Shown: positions 1-5,355 of the stretch, one piece after another
Position numbering within the stretch: position 1 is the first letter of the stretch
Layout: each line of letters opens with the position of its first letter
Source of the DNA: Methylovulum sp.
GTDB lineage: Bacteria; Pseudomonadota; Gammaproteobacteria; Methylococcales; Methylomonadaceae
Reading direction: 5' to 3'
NCBI GenBank assembly: GCA_004299465.1
Contig: SCST01000751.1
Coordinates: 1 to 5,355, forward strand
DNA length: 5,355 bases
Program-made: the position numbers and the translations under genes
Notes under the pieces: generated by a model
The model's database searches: none
What the model was told of the DNA's origin: nothing
The model's input: only the letters and a program-made list of their open reading frames with translations

Positions 1-983
1 ACGAGGCCCTGGCGCGTTACGCACTGCCGGTCGGCGATGTTCAGGACATCATCGCGACCGCTATCGGCGGCGAAACCGTCACGACAATGGTCGAAGGGCG
101 CGAGCGTTTCGCCGTCATCGTCCGTTACCCGCGCGAATTGCGCGACAGCCCGCAAGCCATCGCCGCGCACGTACTGGTGCCGACGCCCGGCGGGGCGATG
201 ATCCCGCTGGGGCAACTGGCGAAACTGAGCCTGGACAAGGGCGCACCGGCGATACGCACCGAGAACGCCTTGTTGTCGGTTTATATCTATGTCGATATGC
301 GCGGGCGCGACATCGAAACTTATGTACGGGACGCGAAACAGGCGGTGCAGCAAGCGGTCAAGTTCCCGGCCGGTTACACGATCGCGTGGAGCGGCCAGTT
401 CGAATACATGGAACGGGCCAAACAGCGTTTGCGCATGGTCGTGCCTCTGACTTTGGGCATTATTTTCGTGTTGCTGTACGTCAATTTCGGCCGCCTGGCT
501 GAAACGCTGATCGTCATGCTGTCGGTGCCGTTCGCCTTGGTCGGCGGCATCTGGCTGTTGTGGTTTCTCGATTATAACGTCAGCGTCGCGGTCGGCGTCG
601 GCTTTATCGCGCTGGCCGGCGTCGCCGCCGAAACCGGCGTCGTGATGCTGATTTATCTCGATCACGCCGTCCGGGAAAAACGCCGGCAATGCCTGGAAGA
701 AGGCAGGGACTTCACCGAGGATGACCTGTACGACGCTCTGATGGCCGGCGCGGCGGAACGCCTGCGGCCGAAAATCATGACCGTGACCGCGATCATGGCC
801 GGCCTGCTGCCGATCCTGTGGAGCAGCGGCACGGGTTCTGAAGTCATGCGCCGCATCGCCGTGCCGATGGTCGGCGGCATGGTGTCGTCAACGGTATTGA
901 CCTTGGTCGTCATCCCGGCGCTTTATGCTTTATGTCAACAATATGCCATCAACAAACAATCACTTAAAGGAGGTAAAGCTTGA
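1..983 (+). CDS. cusA: CusA-like HME-RND inner-membrane metal efflux transporter, C-terminal part (5' truncated)
   Basis: This is the last 326 codons of a heavy-metal RND antiporter; the frame is open from base 3, so the ATG at 87 is internal and not a start. By my recollection of E. coli CusA (about 1047 residues), it matches the last third: the end of the second periplasmic loop, then TM8-TM12. Visible landmarks are SGQFEYMERA before TM8, VPFALVGGIWLLW (TM9), FIALAGVAAETGVVML (TM10), RPKIMTV leading into TM11, and GSEVMRRIAVPMVGGM before TM12. The TM10 Glu (codon 630-632) and the TM11 Lys (771-773) correspond to E939 and K984 of the E. coli proton relay, so the transport core looks intact. 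The protein would act in the inner membrane with a CusB adaptor and CusC channel encoded upstream. The C-terminus is a short polar tail ending KGGKA. Cu(I)/Ag(I) as substrate is inferred from similarity. The metal-binding methionines lie outside the window. Confidence 0.95.
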   Translation, partial: EALARYALPVGDVQDIIATAIGGETVTTMVEGRERFAVIVRYPRELRDSPQAIAAHVLVPTPGGAMIPLGQLAKLSLDKGAPAIRTENALLSVYIYVDMRGRDIETYVRDAKQAVQQAVKFPAGYTIAWSGQFEYMERAKQRLRMVVPLTLGIIFVLLYVNFGRLAETLIVMLSVPFALVGGIWLLWFLDYNVSVAVGVGFIALAGVAAETGVVMLIYLDHAVREKRRQCLEEGRDFTEDDLYDALMAGAAERLRPKIMTVTAIMAGLLPILWSSGTGSEVMRRIAVPMVGGMVSSTVLTLVVIPALYALCQQYAINKQSLKGGKA

Positions 984-994
984 CGATACGTTAA
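966..994 (+). other. Consensus Shine-Dalgarno (966-974) with only a 4-codon ORF behind it
   Basis: AAAGGAGGT is fully complementary to the 16S 3' end and lies inside the last codons of the upstream cusA. Five bases later a TTG (980-982) could start an ORF, but it reads only Leu-Thr-Ile-Arg before TAA at 992-994. No ATG or GTG occurs before the lipoprotein start at 1046, which has its own ribosome binding site. It may be a relic of a lost overlapping gene, or simply the codons for Lys-Gly-Gly. Confidence 0.4.
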
Positions 995-1020
995 CAATCT
1001 GAGAAAACACCCATTCTATT
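991..1020 (+). promoter_or_regulatory. Possible sigma-70 promoter before the lipoprotein gene
   Basis: TTAACA (991-996) matches the -35 consensus at five of six bases. TCTATT (1015-1020), 18 bases downstream, matches the -10 consensus at four of six. The 62-base gap is clearly more AT-rich than the coding sequence on either side, which fits a promoter. The gene could equally be read through from the upstream cusA, since no terminator hairpin is visible between them. The match is modest and may be chance. Confidence 0.3.
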
Positions 1021-1045
1021 TATTGAATTATTTTGGAGAAAACCC

Positions 1046-1384
1046 ATGAAAACTAATTTTTTGATTACCCTGCTGTTGGCTCTTGGTTTATTGACCGCTT
1101 GTGCCGAGATGAACCCGCATTCGATGGACATGAGCCAGGCCGTGCAAAGCGCGACCACTAAAGCCGATCATGAGGCTTTGGCGAAACATTACGAGGAAGC
1201 GGCGGCCGAAATGCAGCTGAAGGTTGATGAACACAAGAAACTGCTTAGCCAGTACGAGGCAAAAGGCTATCTTTACGGCAGACAGGCGCAAAGTTTTAGA
1301 GACCATTGCGAGGTGTTGATTAACGCCTATGAAAAAGCCGCCGAGGCGAACCGGGCAATGGCTGAGATGCATCGGCAGATGTAA
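1046..1384 (+). CDS. Small helix-rich outer-membrane lipoprotein, function unknown, in metal-efflux context
   Basis: The 112-residue protein has a lipoprotein signal peptide: Lys at position 2, a hydrophobic stretch, then lipobox LTAC with the lipidated Cys at residue 19. Residue +2 is Ala, not Asp, which by the Lol sorting rule points to the outer membrane. The mature part starts with a Met/His-bearing segment (MNPHSMDMS, residues 22-30) that could bind metal. Residues 38-112 look like charged, Ala-rich amphipathic helices, probably a helical hairpin broken near Gly74. His residues are at 25, 42, 48, 63, 87 and 109, with a second Cys at 88 next to His87. The start is supported by GGAG (1035-1038), seven bases before ATG. 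I do not recognise a named family. Its place between two Cus-type pump operons suggests a periplasmic or outer-membrane role in copper or silver tolerance, which is inference. It is not CusF: the CusF beta-barrel motifs are absent. Confidence 0.88.
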   Translation: MKTNFLITLLLALGLLTACAEMNPHSMDMSQAVQSATTKADHEALAKHYEEAAAEMQLKVDEHKKLLSQYEAKGYLYGRQAQSFRDHCEVLINAYEKAAEANRAMAEMHRQM

Positions 1385-1398
1385 ATTTTTGACAGTGA

Positions 1399-1424
1399 GG
1401 GGATGGGGGATGTTTCCATCCCCC
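1399..1424 (+). repeat. GC-rich hairpin 1 of a tandem pair after the lipoprotein gene
   Basis: GGGGGATG (1405-1412) pairs perfectly with CATCCCCC (1417-1424) around a four-base loop TTTC. An alternative eight-base stem uses GGGGATGG (1399-1406) and CCATCCCC (1416-1423), so two folds compete. It begins 14 bases after the lipoprotein stop. No T-run follows, so it is not a typical intrinsic terminator, though it could stabilise the mRNA 3' end. It may be part of a REP-like dispersed element together with hairpin 2. Confidence 0.65.
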
Positions 1425-1429
1425 TACGC

Positions 1430-1454
1430 GGGACGGGGTTTGTAAGCCCGTCCC
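1430..1454 (+). repeat. GC-rich hairpin 2 of the tandem pair
   Basis: GGGACGGG (1430-1437) pairs perfectly with CCCGTCCC (1447-1454) around a nine-base loop, five bases after hairpin 1. Only a four-base T-run follows, five bases downstream and inside AAACGTTT, so it is a weak terminator at best. Two strong adjacent stems in a gene gap are the typical look of REP/BIME-type repeats. Whether this one is dispersed in the genome cannot be told from a single copy. Confidence 0.65.
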
Positions 1455-1576
1455 AAACGTTTTGACGCTGCCGCTATCTATGAACCCTTTACGAGAAATC
1501 CTGCGGACGGAGTAGCCTACCTCGTCTGGCAATCCTGTTGTTAATAAAAGGGTATTGTTGATTCTCCGCTGATGTT

Positions 1577-1582
1577 AGGAGG
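1577..1582 (+). promoter_or_regulatory. Strong ribosome binding site of the 49-codon ORF
   Basis: AGGAGG is a consensus Shine-Dalgarno core and lies nine bases before the ATG at 1592. It is the main reason for thinking that the small ORF is translated. Confidence 0.55.
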
Positions 1583-1591
1583 ACTGTCGCT

Positions 1592-1741
1592 ATGAACGCA
1601 TCAAACGCAAGCCGCTTTGCGACCGACGTGGAGCAGAGACTGGTCGCCAATAAAGCGAAAAAGGCTTACCCGGCATGGGCAATATCAATGACGCAAAGGC
1701 AGACGCTTCGGGCTGGTCATTTTGCAATTCAGTGGCAATGA
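1592..1741 (+). CDS. Hypothetical 49-residue small ORF ahead of cusC
   Basis: The ORF opens with ATG behind a consensus AGGAGG and ends with TGA at 1739-1741, 19 bases before the cusC start. The product begins MNASNASRFATDVEQRL, is basic and polar, and has no signal peptide, membrane segment or Cys; it holds single internal Met (33) and His (43) residues. I recognise no family. It could be a leader peptide coupling translation into cusC, a small protein, or the remnant of a decayed gene. Its TGA overlaps the ATG of an 8-codon ORF, which in turn overlaps the cusC start. Apart from the ribosome binding site there is no independent evidence that it is a gene. Confidence 0.4.
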   Translation: MNASNASRFATDVEQRLVANKAKKAYPAWAISMTQRQTLRAGHFAIQWQ

Positions 1742-1764
1742 CCAATACAGGAGAAATGGCATGA
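1738..1764 (+). other. Eight-codon ORF bridging the small ORF and cusC by ATGA overlaps
   Basis: ATG at 1738 overlaps the TGA of the preceding ORF as ATGA. It encodes MTNTGEMA and stops at TGA 1762-1764, which overlaps the cusC ATG (1761-1763) as another ATGA. Such overlaps are classic sites of translational coupling by reinitiation. The AGGAGA that serves cusC (1749-1754) lies inside this mini-ORF. The arrangement is seen directly, but its function is inferred and chance is possible. Confidence 0.3.
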
Positions 1765-2981
1765 AATTCGCCTTGCTATGGGCTAGCTTGTTGTGGCCTG
1801 CTTTTGCTCTCGCCGTTGACAACAACGTTGAGCCGGTTTTGCCATTGGCGCAACTGATCCGGGAAGCGTTGGATCAAAACCCTGAAATCAAGGCGGCCGA
1901 ACAACGTTGGGTATCGGCCCAGGCCAGAATTCCCCAGGAACAAACCCTGCCCGATCCTAAGCTGTTCTTTAACCACAGGGAATTGGAAAAACGCGAAACA
2001 ATGGTCGGCGTCAGCCAAGAGATTCCGTTTCCCGGTAAACTCGGTCTTAAAGGAGAAATCGCCGCCAGTGAAGCCGGCATGCTGGAACAAAACTATCTGG
2101 CGACCCGGCTGACAATAGCAGCCGCCCTCAAAGAGGCCTATTACGATCTGCATTTTATTGTTAAATCGATAGCTATTGTCGGGAAAAACAGGCGCTTGCT
2201 GGTTCAGTTCGAGGAACTCGCCGAGGCGTATTATGCGGTAGGGAAGGGTGCGCAACAGGATGTCTATCGGGCGCAGACGGAACAATCGCGGCTGCTCGCG
2301 CGGCTGGCCAGTTTAGAGCAACGTAAACAATCGCTGTCAGCGGACATTAACCGGCTCTTGAATCGCCATCCTTACACTACCTTGGGCATTCCGGAAGAGA
2401 TAACCATGACGCCGCTGCAACACAGTCAGGAACAGTTGGAAGTCCTGGTCGGCAACTCGGCGCCATTGCTTGGCACTCAGGTAAAGGACGTGGAACGTAG
2501 CGATAAAACAATAGATTTGGCAAAGCGGGAATATTTACCTGATTTTGAACTTAGCGCTGGCGGCATACGTGAAGAACCGACGGGGCTCAATGGTTATCAG
2601 GTCATGCTCAATGTGAAAGTGCCGCTCTATTTTGCCAATAAACAACGGCAAGGTGTGCGGGAAGCGCTAGCCGGACGGGAGGCCAGCAAGGACGATTTGC
2701 AGAATATCAGGCAGGAACTGCTGTTTCGCGTCAAAGACAATATCGCTCAGGCACAACGCGCCGAGGAACTTGTTCACATCCTGCAAGACGCCATCATTCC
2801 CCAGGCGCGTTTTACGCTAGCCGCGGCTCAGGCGAGTTATGGCGTCGGCAAAGTGGATTTTCTCAGTTTATTGACCAGCTTGCTGACGCTGCTGGACAAT
2901 GAAATTGAACTGCACGGTGAAATTGTCGAACATGAGAAGGCCCTCGCCCGGCTTGAGGGCATCATTGGAGAACGGCCATGA
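1761..2981 (+). CDS. cusC: CusC-like outer-membrane efflux channel (TolC family)
   Basis: This 406-residue protein is the outer-membrane exit duct of a tripartite Cus-type metal pump. I chose the ATG at 1761 because AGGAGA (1749-1754) sits six bases before it and a clean signal peptide follows. An in-frame ATG at 1722 would add 13 polar residues ahead of that signal. The signal peptide spans residues 1-18 with an ALA cleavage site before Val19-Asp20. There is no lipobox Cys, so unlike E. coli CusC it is probably not lipidated. Two outer-membrane efflux protein repeats are visible, about residues 30-215 and 230-400, rich in Gln/Ala/Leu helical sequence. The segment QEIPFPGKL at residues 86-94 is typical of channels paired with heavy-metal RND pumps. 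The second repeat holds a YLPDF motif near residue 260. The length is somewhat short for the family (E. coli CusC is about 457). The stop overlaps the cusB start as ATGA, indicating translational coupling. Confidence 0.92.
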   Translation: MKFALLWASLLWPAFALAVDNNVEPVLPLAQLIREALDQNPEIKAAEQRWVSAQARIPQEQTLPDPKLFFNHRELEKRETMVGVSQEIPFPGKLGLKGEIAASEAGMLEQNYLATRLTIAAALKEAYYDLHFIVKSIAIVGKNRRLLVQFEELAEAYYAVGKGAQQDVYRAQTEQSRLLARLASLEQRKQSLSADINRLLNRHPYTTLGIPEEITMTPLQHSQEQLEVLVGNSAPLLGTQVKDVERSDKTIDLAKREYLPDFELSAGGIREEPTGLNGYQVMLNVKVPLYFANKQRQGVREALAGREASKDDLQNIRQELLFRVKDNIAQAQRAEELVHILQDAIIPQARFTLAAAQASYGVGKVDFLSLLTSLLTLLDNEIELHGEIVEHEKALARLEGIIGERP

Positions 2982-4156
2982 TTCAGAAACCAGGCATGCT
3001 TATCCAGCAACTGTTCAATAATAGCGGTGCAGCAGCCATCTATTTTTTGCTGCTGATAGCTGCACCGCCGACATACGCAGAAGACCCTGTGAATCATGTC
3101 GGTGCGGATCATTTGGCCGCAACTCGGGAGCGTGATGCCCCTAATATCATGACTATCGACGCCGAACGCCTGCAATCGATCGGCGTCAAGTTCGAGGAAG
3201 CCAAATACCGGCTTATGGAACAAAACATCCGCACCGTAGGCCGTGTGGAAATCAACGAGCGTCTTATCGCCCAGGTGAATATCAAAATAGAAGGCTGGAT
3301 CGAGCAGCTCTTTGTAAACACCACCGGTGAACATGTTAAAAAAGGCCAGATACTGTTTACGCTATACAGCCCGGAACTGGTGGCAACCCAGCAGGAATAC
3401 CTGCTCGCCTTGCAAAGCGCAAAAACCTTGGGCAACAGCGAGTTCCCCGAAGTCGCCAAGGGCGCGAATTCGTTGCTGGATATGGCGCGCCGGCGCTTAG
3501 GTTTGTGGGATATTGAAACTTACCATCTGCGTGACCTGGAACGCACCGGTGATGTGCTGAAAACCCTGCCGATCCATGCGCCGCTCACCGGCACAGTCAT
3601 TACCAAGACGGCTTTAGCCGGCATGCACGTTAATCCCGGCGATCAACTTTATACCATCGCCGATCTGAGCCGCGTGTGGGTGCTGGCCGATATTTACGAA
3701 TATGAGCTGCCGTTGATAAAACCGGGCCAAACGGCATCGGTCAGCCTGTCCTATGCACCCAAAAATCAGTATCAAAGCCGGATCGATTTCATTTATCCAA
3801 CGGTAGACCCGGAAACCCGTACCGCCAAGGTTCGCTTCGAACTGGACAATCCGGCAGAAATTTTCAAACCGGGGATGTTTGCCAATGTGGCGCTTGCCAT
3901 ACCGATGGGAACACGGCTGGTGGTATCCAAAAATGCGGTGCTGGAATCCGGGGAGCGGCAGATCATCTTTATTCATCTGGGCGGCGGCAAACTTGAATGG
4001 CGTAGCGTAAAAACAGGCCAGCGCAGCGGCGACTGGATTGAAATTATGGAGGGACTTAACGAGGGCGAACATATCGTCACCTCGGCGAACTTCCTGCTCG
4101 ATTCCGAAAGCCAGCTCAAGAATGCAGTAAGCGGCATGACCGGGATGAAGCATTAA
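2978..4156 (+). CDS. cusB: CusB-like periplasmic adaptor subunit of Cu/Ag RND efflux pump
   Basis: This 392-residue membrane fusion protein links the CusA transporter to the CusC channel. It starts in an ATGA overlap with cusC, with TTGGAG (2965-2970) as ribosome binding site. The signal peptide is long, residues 1-34, ending PTYA before Glu35. The mature N-terminus is only about 20 residues long before the first beta segment (MTIDAERLQSIGV, 58-70). Then follow the first half of the lipoyl-like domain with GWIEQLFVNTTGEHVKKG (106-123), an alpha-helical hairpin (about 133-190), the second lipoyl half (IHAPLTGTVITK, about 198-210), a beta-barrel domain up to KPGMFANVAL (about 297-306), and a membrane-proximal domain ending DSESQLKNA. 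The E. coli CusB N-terminal metal-transfer segment with its paired Met residues is absent. His40, His45 and Met58 are the only candidate ligands there. The C-terminus ends MTGMKH, without a fused CusF domain. Cu/Ag specificity is inferred from the neighbouring CusA. Confidence 0.93.
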   Translation: MIQKPGMLIQQLFNNSGAAAIYFLLLIAAPPTYAEDPVNHVGADHLAATRERDAPNIMTIDAERLQSIGVKFEEAKYRLMEQNIRTVGRVEINERLIAQVNIKIEGWIEQLFVNTTGEHVKKGQILFTLYSPELVATQQEYLLALQSAKTLGNSEFPEVAKGANSLLDMARRRLGLWDIETYHLRDLERTGDVLKTLPIHAPLTGTVITKTALAGMHVNPGDQLYTIADLSRVWVLADIYEYELPLIKPGQTASVSLSYAPKNQYQSRIDFIYPTVDPETRTAKVRFELDNPAEIFKPGMFANVALAIPMGTRLVVSKNAVLESGERQIIFIHLGGGKLEWRSVKTGQRSGDWIEIMEGLNEGEHIVTSANFLLDSESQLKNAVSGMTGMKH

Positions 4157-4201
4157 AATCGTCCTGCTTAAACAGACGCTTCAGAGTATAGAGGATCGGC
4201 C

Positions 4202-5355
4202 ATGGTCGAAAAAATCATAGAGTTCAGCGCCAAAAACCGTTTCATCGTCTTTCTGCTGGTATTCAGTCTGGCCGGCGGCGGTTTGTGGGCGATGAAAAAT
4301 ATCCCCATCGATGCCTTGCCGGACTTGTCCGACACCCAGGTCATCATCTATACCCCGTGGATGGGGCGTTCCCCTGACCTGGTGGAAGACCAGATCAGCT
4401 ATCCCATCATTACCGCCCTGTTGTCAGCGCCCAATGTGACGGTCGTGCGCGGGTTTTCGGACTTCGGTTATTCCTACGTCTATGTGCTGTTCAAGGACGG
4501 CACCGACATCTATTGGGCGCGTTCGCGTGTGCTGGAATACCTCAACCAGTTGGCCGGCAAATTGCCCGAAGGCGTGACGCCGCAGCTCGGGCCGGACGCC
4601 ACGGCGGTCGGCTGGGTGTTTCAGTACGCGCTGATAGACACCAGCGGACAACAGGATCTGGCATCGCTACGCTCGTTCCAGGACTGGTATCTGCGCTATT
4701 GGCTCCGCGCCGTAGATGGTGTTGCCGAAGTCGCCGGCGTGGGCGGTTTCGTGCGCCAGTACCAGATCAATCTCGATCCCACCAGAGTGCTGGCCTACCG
4801 GCTCAACCTGAACGAGATCATCGACAAGGTGCGCATGAGCAACCTCGATGTGGGTGGTCGGGTCGTCGAGTTCTCCGGCGTGGAATACATGATAAGAGGG
4901 CGAGGCTACATCAAATCCACTGCCGACATCGAGCAAATCGCGGTGGGCGTGAACCCGAACGGCACGCCGATTCTGCTGCGCGAGGTCGCCACGGTGACGC
5001 TGGGGCCGGACATGCGGCGCGGCCTGGTGGAGCTCAACGGCGAGGGTGAAGTGGTGGGCGGCGTCGTCATCATGCGCTACGGCGAAGACGCCCTGAAAGT
5101 GATCGCCCGTATCAAGGCGAAACTGAAGGAGATAGAACCGTCGCTGCCTAAAGGCGTCAAGATTGTCACTGCCTATGACCGCAGTGACCTGATCAGGAAG
5201 GCTGTTGCCACGGCCAACGAAAACCTGAGCGAAGAACTGATTGTCGTCAGCATCTTGATCATTATCTTCCTGCTGCATTTCCGCTCAGCCCTCATTCCCA
5301 TCATCACGCTCCCCATCGCGATCCTGATCGCTTTCATCCCGATGTATTTCCTGGG
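4202..5355 (+). CDS. cusA: CusA-like Cu(I)/Ag(I) HME-RND transporter, N-terminal part (3' truncated)
   Basis: The reading frame is open from ATG 4202 to the window end, giving 384 codons of a protein expected to exceed 1000 residues. GAGG (4191-4194) lies seven bases upstream of the start, and the opening MVEKIIEFSAKNRF aligns without gaps to the E. coli CusA start as I recall it. TM1 covers about residues 13-31, followed by PIDALPDLSDTQVII (35-49). The first periplasmic loop carries YWARSRVLEYLNQ (104-116), GPDATAVGW (130-138) and YDRSDLI (from 325); TM2 begins near residue 346 and TM3 runs to the edge. PDLSD and YWARSR are Cus/Sil type, whereas CzcA-type pumps carry PDITN-like sequence, which supports monovalent Cu/Ag export. 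The TM4 Asp of the proton relay lies about 20 residues beyond the window. It follows cusB by 45 bases with no terminator visible, so it completes a cusCBA operon. It is a different gene copy from the cusA fragment at the window start. Confidence 0.95.
   Translation, partial: MVEKIIEFSAKNRFIVFLLVFSLAGGGLWAMKNIPIDALPDLSDTQVIIYTPWMGRSPDLVEDQISYPIITALLSAPNVTVVRGFSDFGYSYVYVLFKDGTDIYWARSRVLEYLNQLAGKLPEGVTPQLGPDATAVGWVFQYALIDTSGQQDLASLRSFQDWYLRYWLRAVDGVAEVAGVGGFVRQYQINLDPTRVLAYRLNLNEIIDKVRMSNLDVGGRVVEFSGVEYMIRGRGYIKSTADIEQIAVGVNPNGTPILLREVATVTLGPDMRRGLVELNGEGEVVGGVVIMRYGEDALKVIARIKAKLKEIEPSLPKGVKIVTAYDRSDLIRKAVATANENLSEELIVVSILIIIFLLHFRSALIPIITLPIAILIAFIPMYFL

Larger units (their letters stand above)
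1385..1591. other. Intergenic region with two hairpins, otherwise no gene recognised
   Basis: This stretch separates the lipoprotein gene from the small ORF ahead of cusC. The first 70 bases hold two GC-rich hairpins, listed separately. From about 1455 to 1570 I see no convincing ORF, tRNA, or paired -35/-10 promoter, apart from isolated matches such as TTGACG at 1462-1467 without a good -10. A palindrome AAACGTTT lies at 1455-1462, directly after the second hairpin. Any promoter and metal-responsive operator for the downstream cusCBA genes would be expected here, but I could not identify one. Confidence 0.6.

Noticed and set aside
1399..1463. Intrinsic terminator after the lipoprotein gene
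   Set aside because: The hairpins are strong but neither is followed directly by a T-run on either strand, so I list them as repeats.
1320..1532. 70-codon - strand ORF across the lipoprotein 3' end and the hairpins
   Set aside because: It runs through both inverted repeats and into the lipoprotein gene and shows no family motif; the repeats explain the open frame.
1462..1566. Promoter elements for cusC (TTGACG at 1462, TTGTTA at 1538)
   Set aside because: Neither -35-like hexamer has a convincing -10 at 16-18 bases; no operator-like inverted repeat for a copper regulator was found nearby.
1722..1760. Upstream in-frame start of cusC at 1722
   Set aside because: It would place 13 polar residues before a clean signal peptide and lacks a good ribosome binding site, whereas the ATG at 1761 has AGGAGA six bases upstream.
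1776..2285. 169-codon - strand ORF opposite cusC
   Set aside because: It is antisense to a clear TolC-family gene with signal peptide; no family is recognised and it has no supporting ribosome binding site context.
3614..4153. 179-codon - strand ORF opposite cusB
   Set aside because: It is antisense to the conserved C-terminal half of the adaptor and is explained as a shadow of that gene.
4513..5049. 178-codon + strand ORF rich in Arg/Ala/Gly
   Set aside because: It lies in another frame inside the second cusA, whose own frame is open from 4202 to the window edge and gives clear CusA sequence; the Arg-rich composition is typical of an out-of-frame shadow.
4667..5278. 203-codon - strand ORF opposite the second cusA
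   Set aside because: It is antisense to a well-supported coding region, has His/Asp-rich shadow composition, and has no recognisable motif.

Overview
The window comes from a Gram-negative bacterium, most likely a gamma- or betaproteobacterium. The evidence is Cus-type RND efflux proteins, an outer-membrane TolC-family channel, a lipoprotein with a standard lipobox, and moderately GC-rich codon use. The species cannot be named from this sequence; an environmental, metal-exposed lineage is a guess.

Layout. Positions 1-983 are the 3' end of a cusA-like inner-membrane metal/proton antiporter gene (5' end outside the window). After a short AT-rich gap comes a small gene for a His/Met-bearing, helix-rich lipoprotein (1046-1384). 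Next is a 376-base stretch without a recognised gene (1385-1760). It holds two strong GC-rich hairpins side by side, a featureless stretch, and a 49-codon small ORF with a consensus Shine-Dalgarno sequence. A second Cus-type operon follows: cusC (outer-membrane channel, 1761-2981), cusB (periplasmic adaptor, 2978-4156, ATGA overlap) and the first 384 codons of another cusA (4202 to the window end). All genes lie on the + strand.

How it works together. CusC, CusB and the second CusA would form a tripartite pump that spans both membranes and exports Cu(I)/Ag(I). The Cu/Ag assignment rests on close CusA-like motifs (PDLSD near residue 40, YWARSRVLEYLNQ near residue 104) rather than CzcA-like ones. 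The first cusA belongs to a separate, upstream system, so the locus carries at least two HME-RND pumps in tandem with the lipoprotein gene between them. No regulator, CusF chaperone or P-type ATPase is visible.

Most notable points: the CusB lacks the N-terminal Met-rich metal-transfer segment of E. coli CusB; an uncharacterised lipoprotein sits between two copper/silver pumps; a chain of two small ORFs linked by ATGA overlaps leads into cusC; and a perfect Shine-Dalgarno sequence at the end of the first cusA has no proper gene behind it. The core genes are a known system type. I found no clear evidence for an entirely new system.
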